DNA of 64,000 nt from Hymenobacter negativus (GCF_017571495.1 NZ_JAGETZ010000001.1:124001-188000), one strand, 5' to 3'. Counted from the stretch's first letter, positions 9,066 to 18,693 are shown. Made by a program: numbers and translations. The notes: generated by a model not told the origin, from the sequence alone.

Positions 9066-10643
9066 ATGATTTACCACCCATCTGCTTTGCTTGCAACTTG
9101 TGCCCGTATCAGCTGGGCCGTGCTGCTGCTGATGGCAATGGGCTGCACCCTAGCTTCGGCGAAAGCAAATACTAGCTTGGAGCAATCCCCGCCGCAAGCG
9201 GCAGAAAATGAGCAGCCTGTTTACGCTCCCAAGCCCGAAGCTCTGACGGCGAGTAGCCGGCGCGCCTACGCCGAAGTATTTAAGCTGCGGCTGGGCACGG
9301 CCCGCGAGTTGCTTCGACCGGAGCTGGCCAGCGCGCCAACGGCTCCGGCCCCACTGCTGGTAGCTAACTGTGCCGATTTTATTGAGTTGCTCTGCACCCA
9401 GGATGCCAGTCGCTACGAGGCCTTGGCCGCCAGTCAGGAAGCCCGCCTGGATGCATTGGATGACGCGCCCGCCAGCGCCCTGCGCGACTATGCCCGCGCC
9501 GAAATCACCCTACACTTAGGATTGAGCCAGTTGCTGTTCAAGCACTTGGTGATGGGTGGCTACCACCTGCGCAGCGGCTACCATCAGATGCAGGATGTGG
9601 TGAAGCAGTACCCGGCATTTTTGCCAGCACGCAAGACGTTGGGGCTCTGCCAGTTTGCCGTTGGCTCCTTGCCCGAGGGCTACCACTGGCTGCTACGCCT
9701 GCTGGGCCTCACCGCTAACCCGGAAACCGGCTTGCAGAACCTGGCCCTAGCTGCCAATCAGCCCAATGACTTCCAGACCGAAAGCCAGATTTACCTGGCC
9801 ATGATTCGGGAAGGCTACTACAAAAAACCCGAGGAAGCCCTGCGCCTCACCGAGCGCCTTACCACGCATCAGCCTGATAATCTGCTCTTTTACTACCTTC
9901 TCATCAGCACCAACAAGCGTCAGCACCATGCCGATGCGGCCTTGGCAGCCTACCGTGCCCGGCCCGCCGGCCCCGCCTACCTGCCCATTCCGTACCTGCG
10001 CCATATGGCCGCCGACTTGCTGCTCTACCAGGGCGACTATGCCGATTCTGAGCGGGAAAATCTGGCTTTTTTGCGAGACTATAAGGGCCAGCATTACCGC
10101 AAGGATGCCGCGTTCAAACTCTATTTGGCCGCGTGGCTCGGTGGGCAGCCGGCAGCTACAGTAGCCCGCTACCGTGAAATGATAAACCGCCCAGGCCCGG
10201 CCGATGTGGAAGAAGACAACTACGCCCAGCATTACTACCACGAAGCTGTTGGCCTAAATCCCATCCTCACCCGCGCCAGATTGCAAAGCGACGGCGGCTA
10301 CAATCAGCAGGCCCTAAAGACGCTGCATGCATTTCGCACCACGCCGGCCACCCTGTGGCGCGACCGTATTGAGGAGCCCTACCGCCGGGCCCGCGCCTTC
10401 CAAGGCCTAGGCCAGCTCGATTCGGCCTGGTTTTACTTTGAGCGCACCCAGACGGTAGCGGGGCCGAAAGCACCGTATTATTTTGCTCCGCAGGCTGCCT
10501 TGCAGCAGGGTTATCTGGCTCAGAGTGCTGGCAACAAACCCGTTGCGCGCAAGTATTTTCAGAAGGCGCTGAACTACCCCTGGCACGAATACAAGAACAG
10601 CACCGACGCCAAGGCCAAACTGGCCCTGCGGGAGTTGAAGTAG
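9066..10643 (+). CDS. Exported TPR-like repeat protein
   Basis: A 525-residue protein with an N-terminal signal sequence (hydrophobic WAVLLLMAMGC, then an ASA-like site). The cysteine could be a lipobox cysteine but the -3 residue is not ideal. The rest is helical with tetratricopeptide-like repeats: YHLRSGYHQMQDVVKQYP, LPEGYHWLLRLLGL and the C-terminal SAGNKPVARKYFQKALNY all read as TPR helices. It probably sits in the periplasm as a protein-protein scaffold. No catalytic motif was found. It follows a terminator, so it has its own promoter. Confidence 0.7.
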   Translation: MIYHPSALLATCARISWAVLLLMAMGCTLASAKANTSLEQSPPQAAENEQPVYAPKPEALTASSRRAYAEVFKLRLGTARELLRPELASAPTAPAPLLVANCADFIELLCTQDASRYEALAASQEARLDALDDAPASALRDYARAEITLHLGLSQLLFKHLVMGGYHLRSGYHQMQDVVKQYPAFLPARKTLGLCQFAVGSLPEGYHWLLRLLGLTANPETGLQNLALAANQPNDFQTESQIYLAMIREGYYKKPEEALRLTERLTTHQPDNLLFYYLLISTNKRQHHADAALAAYRARPAGPAYLPIPYLRHMAADLLLYQGDYADSERENLAFLRDYKGQHYRKDAAFKLYLAAWLGGQPAATVARYREMINRPGPADVEEDNYAQHYYHEAVGLNPILTRARLQSDGGYNQQALKTLHAFRTTPATLWRDRIEEPYRRARAFQGLGQLDSAWFYFERTQTVAGPKAPYYFAPQAALQQGYLAQSAGNKPVARKYFQKALNYPWHEYKNSTDAKAKLALRELK

Positions 10644-10718
10644 CCCGACCTTTAGGGCCAGCCCCACGGCTCGGGCCACTATTCATTTGCTACCGTGCCT
10701 ATTCTCCCTGAGGTTTTT

Positions 10719-11993
10719 ATGACCATTCCACTGACGGCATTACCAGCTGATTTCCAAATGCGGGCGCTGCATTGGGGTGCCCGGTTTGCGCACTGTGCCT
10801 ACTTCGAGCCCAATGGACTGGACTACCCCCATGGAACTTTCGGGCACCTGCTGGCCGTAGCCCCCACCGGAGCCGGGGCCACCCACTCACTTGCTGAGCT
10901 TGGGACCCTGTCCGTTGCACCAGCAGCTGCCGGCTTGCACTGTGGTTTCATCACCTACGATGCCAAAAACGGTATAGAGGACCTGACCAGCCGGAATTTC
11001 GACGGCTTCTCCTGGCCCATTCTACACTTTTTTAGCCCCCAAACCTGGCTGGTCTGGCACGCCGAAACGCTGGAAATTCACGGCCAGAGCGAGGGAATAT
11101 TGCAGCAGATTCTGGCGCAGCCCATGGTGGCGCAGCCAACCCCGCAAGTGCTAGCCGTGCGCCCGCGCTTGCCCAAGGCCGATTACCTCCGCGCCGTGAC
11201 AGCCGTTCGGGAGGACATCCTCAACGGCGAGGTGTACGAGCTAAACCTTTGCCAGGAGTTTTATGCCGAAGGTGTAGCATTGGAACCAGTGGACGCATTC
11301 TGGCGGCTCATGCAGGCCTCACCTGCCCCCTTTGCCGGCTTCGTGCGCTGGCACGACCATTTCCTGCTCTGTGCCTCGCCCGAGCGTTTTTTGGCGCACC
11401 GCGACGGGCAGCTGATTTCCCAGCCCATCAAAGGCACCATTCGGCGCGGCGCCACGCCAGAGGCCGACGAGGAGCAACGCCAAACGCTTTTCCACGACGA
11501 AAAGGAACGCGCCGAAAACCTCATGATTGTGGATTTAGTGCGCAATGACCTCGCCCGCGTGGCCCAAACCGGCACCGTACGCGTGCCCGAGTTATTCGGC
11601 CTCTACCCTTTCCGCCACCTCTGGCAAATGATTTCAACCGTGACCGCCGACAGACACCCAGTGGCTAATCTGGAGGATATTCTACGCGCAACTTTCCCCA
11701 TGGGCTCGATGACCGGTGCGCCGAAAATCCGCGCCATGCAGCTCATCGAGCACTACGAAGCCAGTCGGCGCGGCCTCTACAGCGGCAGCATCGGCTACGT
11801 GCAGTCCGATGGCAACTTCGACTTCAACGTCGTCATTCGCTCGCTGCAATACCGGCGTGATACCGGCTATCTCAGCTTCCAGGTTGGCTCCGCCATCACC
11901 TACGACTCCGACCCCGAGCGTGAATATGAGGAATGCCTACTGAAAGCCAAGGCCTTACTGGAAGTACTGAATGCAGATATCAGGTCGTGGTAA
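10719..11993 (+). CDS. pabB: Aminodeoxychorismate synthase component I
   Basis: A chorismate-utilising enzyme converting chorismate and ammonia to aminodeoxychorismate for folate synthesis. The 424-residue protein carries PIKGT with K238, the lysine that marks PabB rather than TrpE (alanine there). It also has the DEKERAENLMIVDLVRNDL block, MGSMTGAPK and the C-terminal GSAITYDSDP signature. The ATG at 10719 is chosen; a GTG at 10695 would add eight residues. No pabA or pabC lies nearby. Confidence 0.9.
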   Translation: MTIPLTALPADFQMRALHWGARFAHCAYFEPNGLDYPHGTFGHLLAVAPTGAGATHSLAELGTLSVAPAAAGLHCGFITYDAKNGIEDLTSRNFDGFSWPILHFFSPQTWLVWHAETLEIHGQSEGILQQILAQPMVAQPTPQVLAVRPRLPKADYLRAVTAVREDILNGEVYELNLCQEFYAEGVALEPVDAFWRLMQASPAPFAGFVRWHDHFLLCASPERFLAHRDGQLISQPIKGTIRRGATPEADEEQRQTLFHDEKERAENLMIVDLVRNDLARVAQTGTVRVPELFGLYPFRHLWQMISTVTADRHPVANLEDILRATFPMGSMTGAPKIRAMQLIEHYEASRRGLYSGSIGYVQSDGNFDFNVVIRSLQYRRDTGYLSFQVGSAITYDSDPEREYEECLLKAKALLEVLNADIRSW

Positions 11994-12001
11994 ACCCTCC
12001 T

Positions 12002-12117
12002 TGTCATCTTGTAGCCAACGAAGGACCTCAGCACGGTGGAACAATGGATAGTAATTCAAACCATTTGTTGCAAGATGCTCAGTGGCGATAAGGTCCTTGG
12101 CTCTGCTCAGGATGACA
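12002..12117. repeat. Dispersed inverted-repeat element, copy B
   Basis: The left arm TGTCATCTTGTAGCC...AAGGACCT (12002-12028) and right arm AAGGTCCTT...CTCAGGATGACA (12090-12117) are imperfect inverted repeats about 27 bases long. It is the most complete copy in the window and lies between pabB and the miaB promoter. Confidence 0.8.
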
Positions 12118-12181
12118 GACGCTCCCTGCATTATCGTTCTATTGACCAACTGCCATTCTGTCATTTTACCTTCGAACAGCG

Positions 12182-12189
12182 TATCTTTG
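12182..12189 (+). promoter_or_regulatory. Putative promoter -7 element for miaB
   Basis: TATCTTTG matches TAnnTTTG, 25 bases before the miaB ATG and outside the adjacent repeat. The -33 element is weak. Confidence 0.45.
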
Positions 12190-12214
12190 TCCTCCGCCGA
12201 AAAGCGTTTAGAAT

Positions 12215-13651
12215 ATGGCCCAACCCCTGTTAACCCTTGATTTTTTAGATAAAGCAGTCCCCACCGCTGAGGCTACACCTGCTGGCGATGTACGGGTAAC
12301 AGCCGCCACCCGCACCGGGCGTCAGCGCAAGCTTTATATTGAGAGCTACGGCTGTCAGATGAACTTCTCGGACTCTGAAATCGTGTCGAGCATTTTGTTC
12401 GATGAAGGCTTCGATACGACTGACGACCTTGCCAACGCTGACCTCGTGCTACTCAATACCTGTTCCATCCGCGAGAAGGCAGAGCAGACGGTCCGCATGC
12501 GGCTCAAGCAGATTAATTCGCACAAAAAGCGCAAGCCGGCCATGCTGGTAGGAGTACTCGGCTGCATGGCCGAGCGCCTGAAAAGCAAGTTTCTGGAGGA
12601 AGAGAAAATCGTGGACCTCGTGGTGGGCCCGGATGCCTACCGCGACCTGCCCCAACTCATCAGCCAGGTTGATGGCGGGCAGAAGGGCGTGAACGTGCTG
12701 CTAAGCCGCGAGGAAACCTACGCCGACATTACGCCCGTGCGCCTCAACTCCAACGGCGTTTCCGCCTTCATCAGCATCATGCGCGGCTGTGACAATATGT
12801 GCTCCTTCTGCGTGGTGCCCTTCACCCGCGGGCGTGAGCGCAGTCGCGATGCCCACAGCATCGTGCAGGAAGCCAATGCCTTGGTAGCAGCTGGCTACAA
12901 GGAAGTAACCCTGCTGGGCCAGAACGTGGACTCCTACAAATGGGCTTCGGCCGATGGTACCGAGCACGTCAACTTTGCCCAACTGCTGGAGCGCGTGGCC
13001 CTCATCAGCCCCGAGTTGCGGGTGCGCTTCTCCACCTCGCACCCCAAGGACATCACCGACGAAGTGTTACACACTATGGCACGCCACGAGAACATCTGCA
13101 AATACATTCACCTGCCGGCGCAGAGCGGCAACTCGCGCATTCTCAACCTGATGAACCGGACCTACGACCGGCCCTGGTACGAGGAGCGGATACTAAAAAT
13201 CCGTGAGATTCTGGGCGACGACTGCGCCATCTCGACCGATATGATTGCTGGTTTCTGCTCCGAAACCGAGGAGGAGCACGAGGATACCAAGAGCCTCATG
13301 CACTTTGTGAAGTACGACATGGCCTACCAGTTCTTCTACTCGGAGCGCCCTGGCACGCTGGCCGCCCGCAAGCTGGCCGATGACATTCCGCTGGAGACCA
13401 AAAAACGTCGCTTGCAGGAGCTTATTGACATTCAGCAAGTCCACAGTGCCGAGCGCAACCGCCGTGCTGTGGGCCAGGTGCACCGCGTGCTGGTGGAGAA
13501 CTTCTCAAAACGCTCACAGGATGACCTGAGCGGCCGTAACAGCCAAAACCAAGTCATCATTTTCCCCAAGCAAAACTTCAAGAAAGGTGATTATGTGAAC
13601 GTACTGGTGCACAGTAGCACGGCCAGTACATTACTCGGCGAGGTTATTTAG
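12215..13651 (+). CDS. miaB: tRNA-2-methylthio-N6-dimethylallyladenosine synthase
   Basis: A radical-SAM methylthiotransferase converting i6A37 to ms2i6A37 in tRNA. The 478-residue protein shows the UPF0004 domain with cluster cysteines C47, C83 and C117, the radical-SAM motif C192-xxx-C196-xx-C199, and a C-terminal TRAM domain ([10 protein letters not shown] to the end). Both clusters are intact, so it should be active. The N-terminal 35 residues are variable, as in other Bacteroidota MiaB. It works with MiaE (2528-3124). Confidence 0.96.
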   Translation: MAQPLLTLDFLDKAVPTAEATPAGDVRVTAATRTGRQRKLYIESYGCQMNFSDSEIVSSILFDEGFDTTDDLANADLVLLNTCSIREKAEQTVRMRLKQINSHKKRKPAMLVGVLGCMAERLKSKFLEEEKIVDLVVGPDAYRDLPQLISQVDGGQKGVNVLLSREETYADITPVRLNSNGVSAFISIMRGCDNMCSFCVVPFTRGRERSRDAHSIVQEANALVAAGYKEVTLLGQNVDSYKWASADGTEHVNFAQLLERVALISPELRVRFSTSHPKDITDEVLHTMARHENICKYIHLPAQSGNSRILNLMNRTYDRPWYEERILKIREILGDDCAISTDMIAGFCSETEEEHEDTKSLMHFVKYDMAYQFFYSERPGTLAARKLADDIPLETKKRRLQELIDIQQVHSAERNRRAVGQVHRVLVENFSKRSQDDLSGRNSQNQVIIFPKQNFKKGDYVNVLVHSSTASTLLGEVI

Positions 13652-13685
13652 CTTCCGCTGCTCGTTGTCAGGTGCTAGGGCTCTC

Positions 13686-13885
13686 ATGGAAAGGTCTTAC
13701 ACCGAGTTGAGCGTTTGGCTGCGAAGCCGGCAGTTGACAGACGATTTTCAAAAGAGGAATTATTTGGCTTGACCAATCAATTAAGACGAGCTGCGGTTTC
13801 TATTCATTCCAACATCGCGGAAGGGTGCAGCCACCAGCAAACTGCGCAACTTACTTTGATGAATCAATGCTTCAGGAAATATTAG
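13686..13885 (+). pseudogene. Frameshifted four-helix-bundle (23S rRNA IVS-type) protein remnant
   Basis: An ATG at 13686 reads [18 protein letters not shown] and then hits TGA at 13770. From about 13745 the -1 frame continues the same family with [20 protein letters not shown] and HSNIAEGCS before a TAG at 13883. The LTxQxRRAAVSIxSNIAEG block is the hallmark of the four-helix-bundle protein family first seen in 23S rRNA intervening sequences. One frameshift near 13745 and an early stop make it non-functional, and its C-terminal half is unrecognisable. The remainder of the 13652-14005 gap shows no gene. Read by eye. Confidence 0.75.
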
Positions 13886-14005
13886 CAGCTAAAGCCAACT
13901 GCAAAAAACTGTTGCGAGGATTCGTTCGCTTACCCCGTCGCAAGTTGCCGAAGATGCACCCAGCTACTTCCCTGACAACGGACCATTAACAACTGACAAC
14001 CAGCC

Positions 14006-15298
14006 TTGACACCTTCCGAAATCCAATCCATCAAGCTCCGGTTCGGCATCATCGGCAACGCGCCAGCGCTGAACTACGCCATTCAGGTGGCGGCGCAAGT
14101 AGCGCCCACTGATATGACGGTGCTCATTACCGGCGAAAGCGGGTCGGGCAAGGAGTCGTTTTCCAAGATTATTCACGCCTTGTCGCCGCGCAAGCACGGG
14201 CAGTTCATCGCCATCAACTGCGGCGCCATTCCAGAAGGCACTATCGACTCTGAGCTGTTTGGGCACGAGAAGGGCTCTTTTACCGGGGCCAATGAGGCGC
14301 GTAAAGGCTACTTTGAGGTGACCAACGGCGGCACCATTTTCCTGGATGAAATCGGCGAAATGCCGCTTGGCACCCAGGCCCGCCTGCTGCGCGTGCTTGA
14401 GAATGGCGAGTTTATTCGGGTAGGTTCCAGCAAGGTCCAGAAAACCGATGTGCGCGTGGTAGCCGCCACCAACGTGAACCTGCTCGACCGTGTGCAGTCT
14501 GGCACCTTCCGCGAGGACTTGTACTATCGCCTCAACACCGTGCCCATCACGGTTCCACCGTTGCGCGAGCGGGGCGACGACATCTACCTGTTGTTCCGCA
14601 AATTCGCCTCAGATGCGGCGGAGCGGTACCGGACCCGGCCCATTTCGCTGCTGCCCGATGCGGTGCAGGCCCTCACGCGCTTTCGCTTCCCCGGCAACAT
14701 TCGCCAGCTCAAGAACATTGCCGAGCAGATATCGGTGCTGGAAACCGACCGGGAGCTGGATGCCCGCCGCCTCACACCTTACCTGCCGCAGGAACAAAGC
14801 AGCCGCCTGCCCATGCTCCTCGGGTCGGGCGCGGCCGATGGCGGCACGGCTGGGTATTCCGAGCGGGATTTGCTCTACAAAATCCTGTTCGACATGCGTC
14901 GCGACATGACGGACCTCAAGAAACTGGTGCTGGAGCTGGCCACCGGCCAGCGCCCCCACGAGGCTCAGGAACTCCTCCGTCAAAACAGTCACCTGTTCAA
15001 CAATACGCCGGCCGGCAACGCGTTTGAGAGCGGTCAGCCGGCCGAATACTTTCTGCCGCCCGCTTCCAATACTTATAACAGCGAACCGGCTACGAACTAC
15101 GATGACGCCACGCCGGTGGAGGACATTCCGCACGAAACGGAGGAAGAAACGCTTTCCCTCGACATCAAGGAACGCGAGATGATTCTCAAGGCGTTGAAAA
15201 AGCATAACAATAAACGCAAGTACGCCGCCCACGACCTGGGCATCTCGGAACGCACACTCTATCGAAAACTGAAGCAATATGACCTGGAGCAAGTGTAA
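14006..15298 (+). CDS. Sigma-54 interaction-domain transcriptional activator
   Basis: An AAA+ enhancer-binding protein that remodels sigma-54 RNA polymerase. The 430 residues hold Walker A GESGSGKE (43-50), the sigma-54 contact loop GSFTGA (90-95), Walker B GGTIFLDEIGEMP (from 108), and a C-terminal Fis-type helix-turn-helix (KYAAHDLGISERTLYRKL). There is no N-terminal receiver or sensory domain, so activity may be set by expression or a partner. The start is TTG at 14006, since the AAA+ domain begins within about 15 residues and no upstream in-frame ATG was found. It overlaps lptE by 20 bases, an arrangement common in Bacteroidota. Confidence 0.92.
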   Translation: MTPSEIQSIKLRFGIIGNAPALNYAIQVAAQVAPTDMTVLITGESGSGKESFSKIIHALSPRKHGQFIAINCGAIPEGTIDSELFGHEKGSFTGANEARKGYFEVTNGGTIFLDEIGEMPLGTQARLLRVLENGEFIRVGSSKVQKTDVRVVAATNVNLLDRVQSGTFREDLYYRLNTVPITVPPLRERGDDIYLLFRKFASDAAERYRTRPISLLPDAVQALTRFRFPGNIRQLKNIAEQISVLETDRELDARRLTPYLPQEQSSRLPMLLGSGAADGGTAGYSERDLLYKILFDMRRDMTDLKKLVLELATGQRPHEAQELLRQNSHLFNNTPAGNAFESGQPAEYFLPPASNTYNSEPATNYDDATPVEDIPHETEEETLSLDIKEREMILKALKKHNNKRKYAAHDLGISERTLYRKLKQYDLEQV

Positions 15299-15872
15299 GG
15301 CGTTATTAGCTGTTGGCTGTCAGCTCTTAGCTATTAGCTTTTTCTCGCTATTTAGCCGAAGAACTATCAGTTTTCAACTATTGGCTCTTAGCTTAACAAT
15401 CAGTGGTTGTGGCATCTATTCGTTCAACGGCACCAACATTGACCCGGCGGTGCGCACCATTTCGATTGCGACCATCACGAATAACGCGCCGCAAGGGCCA
15501 GCGTTTCTGACGCAGCGTTTCACGGAGGATTTGAAGGATTATTTCCAGCGCAACACCAACCTGAAGCTAGTGCCGCGCGATGGCGACCTGCAATTCGATG
15601 GCAACATTGTGGCCTATGACTTTGCGCCAGCCTCCATTCAGAAGATTGATGGCATAGACCAGGCCGGCTCCAACCGCCTCACCATTCAGGTCAAAATCCG
15701 CTTCACCAATACCAAGGACGACAAGCAGAGCTTCGAGCAGTTGTTCCAGAATTTCGACGACTACGCCGCCAACCGCAACATCGCCACCATCAACAGCGAC
15801 CCCACAGCGGTGCGAACGACCACCGATAAAATTATTACTGACATCTTTAATAAGTCGGTGGCTAACTGGTAA
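15279..15872 (+). CDS. lptE: LptE family LPS-assembly lipoprotein
   Basis: The outer-membrane lipoprotein that plugs LptD during LPS export. The body begins with the typical GCGIYSFNGTNI segment, and the lipobox is LTISGC with C44. An FLTQRFTEDLKDYFQRNT helix and a DGxIxxYDxAPAS segment are family-like. The leader is odd: 43 residues precede the cysteine, and its DNA (15300-15400) is made of repeated TTAGCT-like words giving near-duplicate LLA-rich stretches. The ATG at 15279 inside the activator gene is the only ATG; a shorter start on another codon is possible. Confidence 0.8.
   Translation: MTWSKCKALLAVGCQLLAISFFSLFSRRTISFQLLALSLTISGCGIYSFNGTNIDPAVRTISIATITNNAPQGPAFLTQRFTEDLKDYFQRNTNLKLVPRDGDLQFDGNIVAYDFAPASIQKIDGIDQAGSNRLTIQVKIRFTNTKDDKQSFEQLFQNFDDYAANRNIATINSDPTAVRTTTDKIITDIFNKSVANW
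15300..15400. repeat. TTAGCTATTAGC-type low-complexity sequence
   Basis: The segment is built of variations of TTAGCT, TATTAGC and TGTTGGC, giving TTATTAGCTGTTGGC, TCTTAGCTATTAGC and TTGGCTCTTAGC. It encodes the unusual leader of lptE. A similar short run, CTAGCTATTAGCTAACAGC, lies at about 43097 between two other genes. Confidence 0.5.
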
Positions 15873-15891
15873 TGGCCTAAGCATTTGAGGT

Positions 15892-15933
15892 GGGCCAGAC
15901 CAGGGGTTTCGCCTTGGTCTGGCCCCTTTTTTT
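15892..15933 (+). terminator. Rho-independent terminator after lptE
   Basis: GGGCCAGACCA-GG pairs with CC-TTGGTCTGGCCC with one bulge and is followed by seven Ts. It closes the activator-lptE unit. Confidence 0.85.
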
Positions 15934-16077
15934 GGTAAAAACCTGGTTTAGCAGAGCGCTAGCAGCGCAGGTCTTTGCGTAAATTAGCGTAATGTTGCGC
16001 CCCGTTAAATAATCCAGCTGCTGGATTTGGGGCGGTAATGCCTGCCTTTCCTTTTCGATTCATAGTCCAAATTCCCC

Positions 16078-17670
16078 GTGACCCGCGCCACGCTTTTGCA
16101 CGTTCTCGACCGTCCTACGGCCCTTGGCCCGGCTGAAGTGCGCGAGCTTGAACAACTGGCCCAGGCCTTCCCGTACTGCCAGACGGCCCACTTGCTGCTG
16201 GCCAAAGCAGCCCACGACCAAGGCACCATGCTGGCCGGTCAGCGCCTGCGCCGCGCAGCTACCTACGCCGCCGACCGCACCCTCCTCCGTCGCCTTATCG
16301 AATCAGTAGAACCCGTTGCTGAACCAGAGCCGGAACCGGCGCCCGTAGCGGCTCCGGCAGCGCTCAGCGAGGTACCAACTACAGCCGCGGCTCCGCTCCT
16401 GCCTGAACCAGTCGAAATAGCGGCTCTGGTTCCAGTACCAGCAGTTGTTTCTGAATTGGTTTTGACAGTTGCACCAGTCACTGAAGCCCCAGCGATAGAA
16501 ATTGCGCCGGCACCAGTTGCGCAGCTAGAAATCACCCCGCCTCCAGTTGTGGAAGTGGCTCCTCCAACAGCGGAGTCAGAGCCCGTCACAACTGTTGTTG
16601 CATTGCCGACCACTCAGATTGCAGAATCAATTGACGCTGATTCGCAACCCATTGACGCCGTAGAAGTCTCCCTGGAAGCGCCAACGGCGCAAGCACCAAT
16701 TATAGCTACTCCAGTTCCAGCAGTAGCACCGGAAGCCATTACTGCCGAGGCATTGCCATTGCCAATCGTGCAGGAACCTGCGCAGACCGCGAATGCCACC
16801 GAGGCATCTCAAAGCGAGATAGTTGAGCTACCGCATCTGGTTGACCAGGAAGGCGCTACAATTGAAACAATTGCTCTGCCAGCAAAAGTAGTGCACGAAG
16901 AAGAACTTGTCGACGCGCCTACCGCTGAGGAGGACGACTTGCCGGCCCAGGCTCCTGCCATTCGGCCGCCGGTGGAAGTGGGCGAAGCGCGGTTTGAATT
17001 TGGCTTGGCCGAGCCGCCACCGCCGGTAGTACCTACTTATGAGTTGCCGGGCCTGGTCGACGAATGGGCCGCCTCTGCCGTTACCCGCAGCCTAGGCAGC
17101 CCCGATGTTCTATTTCCAGAAGCTGTTGAGCCGCCCGCACCAGCCTTCACGCCGGCCGCCTTCACCGGTGATACTGCCGTGGGATATTCGTTTGGCGAAA
17201 GCAGCCGCCTGGGCTTATCTATGCAGTTGCTGGATATGCTGGCCGCTCAGGTCGGGGCTGCGGAAGCTACCACTGCTGTAGTAGCCGCCGCCCAACCACC
17301 CGCCGCAGCGCTGCCGCCCGTCGGTACCTTCTTCGAGCCCGACCCGTTGCTGCTCGACCATTGGGCCACGCACCGACCGCTACCGCCGGCTCTGCCTTCC
17401 TCGCTCGACCTCATTAATAACTTCCTCAAGCGGCAGCCACGCCTCACGCGGCCGGCCATGCTACCGCCCGCGCCCGGCGGCCAAACCGACCTAAGCGTCC
17501 GCAGCACCCGCGCCGAACCCGACTTAGTATCCGAAAACCTGGCCCGTATTTTCGTGCGGCAGGGTAAAATTGCCCGTGCCGTTGAGATTTATGAAAAGCT
17601 CATGGTGAAGCAGCCGGAAAAAATGGCGTACTTTGCGGCCCAAATACAGTCTTTGCAACCTTCTGCATAA
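16078..17670 (+). CDS. Ala/Pro/Val-rich protein with terminal helical domains
   Basis: A 530-residue protein of unknown function starting at GTG 16078. Residues 1-75 form a helical domain (LDRPTALGPAEVRELEQLAQ, then YCQTAHLLLAKAAHDQG), like the N-terminus of many uncharacterised Bacteroidota proteins. Residues 80 to about 290 are low-complexity Ala/Pro/Val/Glu sequence. The C-terminal 40 residues (LARIFVRQGKIARAVEIYEK) form a TPR-like hairpin. There is no signal peptide. It precedes secG by 28 bases on the same strand. The low-complexity part probably acts as a flexible linker. Confidence 0.65.
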   Translation: MTRATLLHVLDRPTALGPAEVRELEQLAQAFPYCQTAHLLLAKAAHDQGTMLAGQRLRRAATYAADRTLLRRLIESVEPVAEPEPEPAPVAAPAALSEVPTTAAAPLLPEPVEIAALVPVPAVVSELVLTVAPVTEAPAIEIAPAPVAQLEITPPPVVEVAPPTAESEPVTTVVALPTTQIAESIDADSQPIDAVEVSLEAPTAQAPIIATPVPAVAPEAITAEALPLPIVQEPAQTANATEASQSEIVELPHLVDQEGATIETIALPAKVVHEEELVDAPTAEEDDLPAQAPAIRPPVEVGEARFEFGLAEPPPPVVPTYELPGLVDEWAASAVTRSLGSPDVLFPEAVEPPAPAFTPAAFTGDTAVGYSFGESSRLGLSMQLLDMLAAQVGAAEATTAVVAAAQPPAAALPPVGTFFEPDPLLLDHWATHRPLPPALPSSLDLINNFLKRQPRLTRPAMLPPAPGGQTDLSVRSTRAEPDLVSENLARIFVRQGKIARAVEIYEKLMVKQPEKMAYFAAQIQSLQPSA

Positions 17671-17698
17671 ATTGCAGCTTTAGCCTTTCACCCCCTTC

Positions 17699-18100
17699 AT
17701 GTATACTACTCTCGTCATTCTCATTCTCGTTGTGTGTTTCCTGCTGGCCCTCGTGGTACTGGCTCAAAACCCGAAAGGCGGTGGAATTTCCAGCCAGTTT
17801 AGTGCCGGTGGCGCTGCTAGCATGATGGGTGTGAAGCGCACGGGCGACCTGCTCGAAAAACTTACCTGGGGCTTCGCAATCGGCTTGGTGGTATTGTCGC
17901 TCGGCTCACACATGCTGACTTCGACGGGCGGTGGCCCGGTACGCAGCGTAAACCAGCAGCGCGCTATGGAAACCAAGCTGCCTGCTCCCGCAGCTCCGAC
18001 CGGCCCTGCACCGGGTGCTTCGGCCCCCGCTGGCACTAGCACGACCCCGGCCGACCAGCCTACGGCTCCCACGGTTATCCCCGAGCCTGCCAAGAATTAA
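17699..18100 (+). CDS. secG: Preprotein translocase subunit SecG
   Basis: A small inner-membrane component of the SecYEG channel. Two transmembrane segments (residues 3-22 and about 58-75) flank the family loop QNPKGGGISSQF and the GAASMMGVKR segment. At 133 residues it is longer than the roughly 75-110 of many SecG because of a C-terminal Pro/Ala/Thr-rich tail, usual in Bacteroidota. Followed by a terminator. Confidence 0.93.
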   Translation: MYTTLVILILVVCFLLALVVLAQNPKGGGISSQFSAGGAASMMGVKRTGDLLEKLTWGFAIGLVVLSLGSHMLTSTGGGPVRSVNQQRAMETKLPAPAAPTGPAPGASAPAGTSTTPADQPTAPTVIPEPAKN

Positions 18101-18135
18101 GTAGCCCGCTTCCTATAAGCGTCCCAAACTACGGC

Positions 18136-18172
18136 AAAGCCGGTGTGTCCTCCTGGATGCACCGGCTTTTTT
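18136..18172 (+). terminator. Rho-independent terminator after secG
   Basis: AAAGCCGGTG (18136-18145) pairs perfectly with CACCGGCTTT (18160-18169) and is followed by a T run. Confidence 0.88.
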
Positions 18173-18367
18173 GTTGACTGCATCGTTTGCCACCTGGCAG
18201 CCTGACATGCAGCAGCCGGCAGACTCACCCACCGGCGCATCCGTCACTTTTGCCACTTGGTAGCGCCAAAAGCTGCCTATTTTGTCAGGTTTGTGGGGCT
18301 GGCACGGGAAGTGAGACAGGGGCCAGCACAAAGGATTTCCACTTAACTCAACCCAAAAACACCCAAA

Positions 18368-18658
18368 ATGGCACTTAGCATGAAACCGCTGGCCGACCGC
18401 GTAATTGTTCGCGCTGCCGCCGCCGAGGAGAAAACCAAATCCGGCATCATCATCCCCGATACGGCCAAGGAGAAGCCCCAGCGTGGCGAAGTAGTGGCCG
18501 TGGGCGAGGGCAAAACCGCCGACAGCGGCACCATCATCAAGCCGCAGGTAGCGGTAGGCGACCAAGTGCTCTACGGCAAATACGCCGGCACCGAAATCAC
18601 TGTCGACGGTGAAGACCTACTCATCATGCGCGAGTCGGACATTTTCGCCGTGCTCTAA
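18368..18658 (+). CDS. groES: Co-chaperonin GroES
   Basis: The 10-kDa lid of the GroEL chaperonin, binding as a heptamer. It is 96 residues, full length, with the N-terminal [11 protein letters not shown] strand, a mobile loop around [19 protein letters not shown], and the closing [16 protein letters not shown]. It is followed 65 bases later by groEL in the standard bicistron. No CIRCE operator was found upstream. Confidence 0.97.
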   Translation: MALSMKPLADRVIVRAAAAEEKTKSGIIIPDTAKEKPQRGEVVAVGEGKTADSGTIIKPQVAVGDQVLYGKYAGTEITVDGEDLLIMRESDIFAVL

Positions 18659-18693
18659 GCCATTGGCTTAACTCAGCGAAGATTCCTCATTAA

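Noticed and set aside
18240..18367. Heat-shock or sigma-54 site upstream of groES
   Set aside because: No CIRCE repeat is present. A TGGCAC lies near 18300 but lacks a TTGC at the right spacing, so no site is called.
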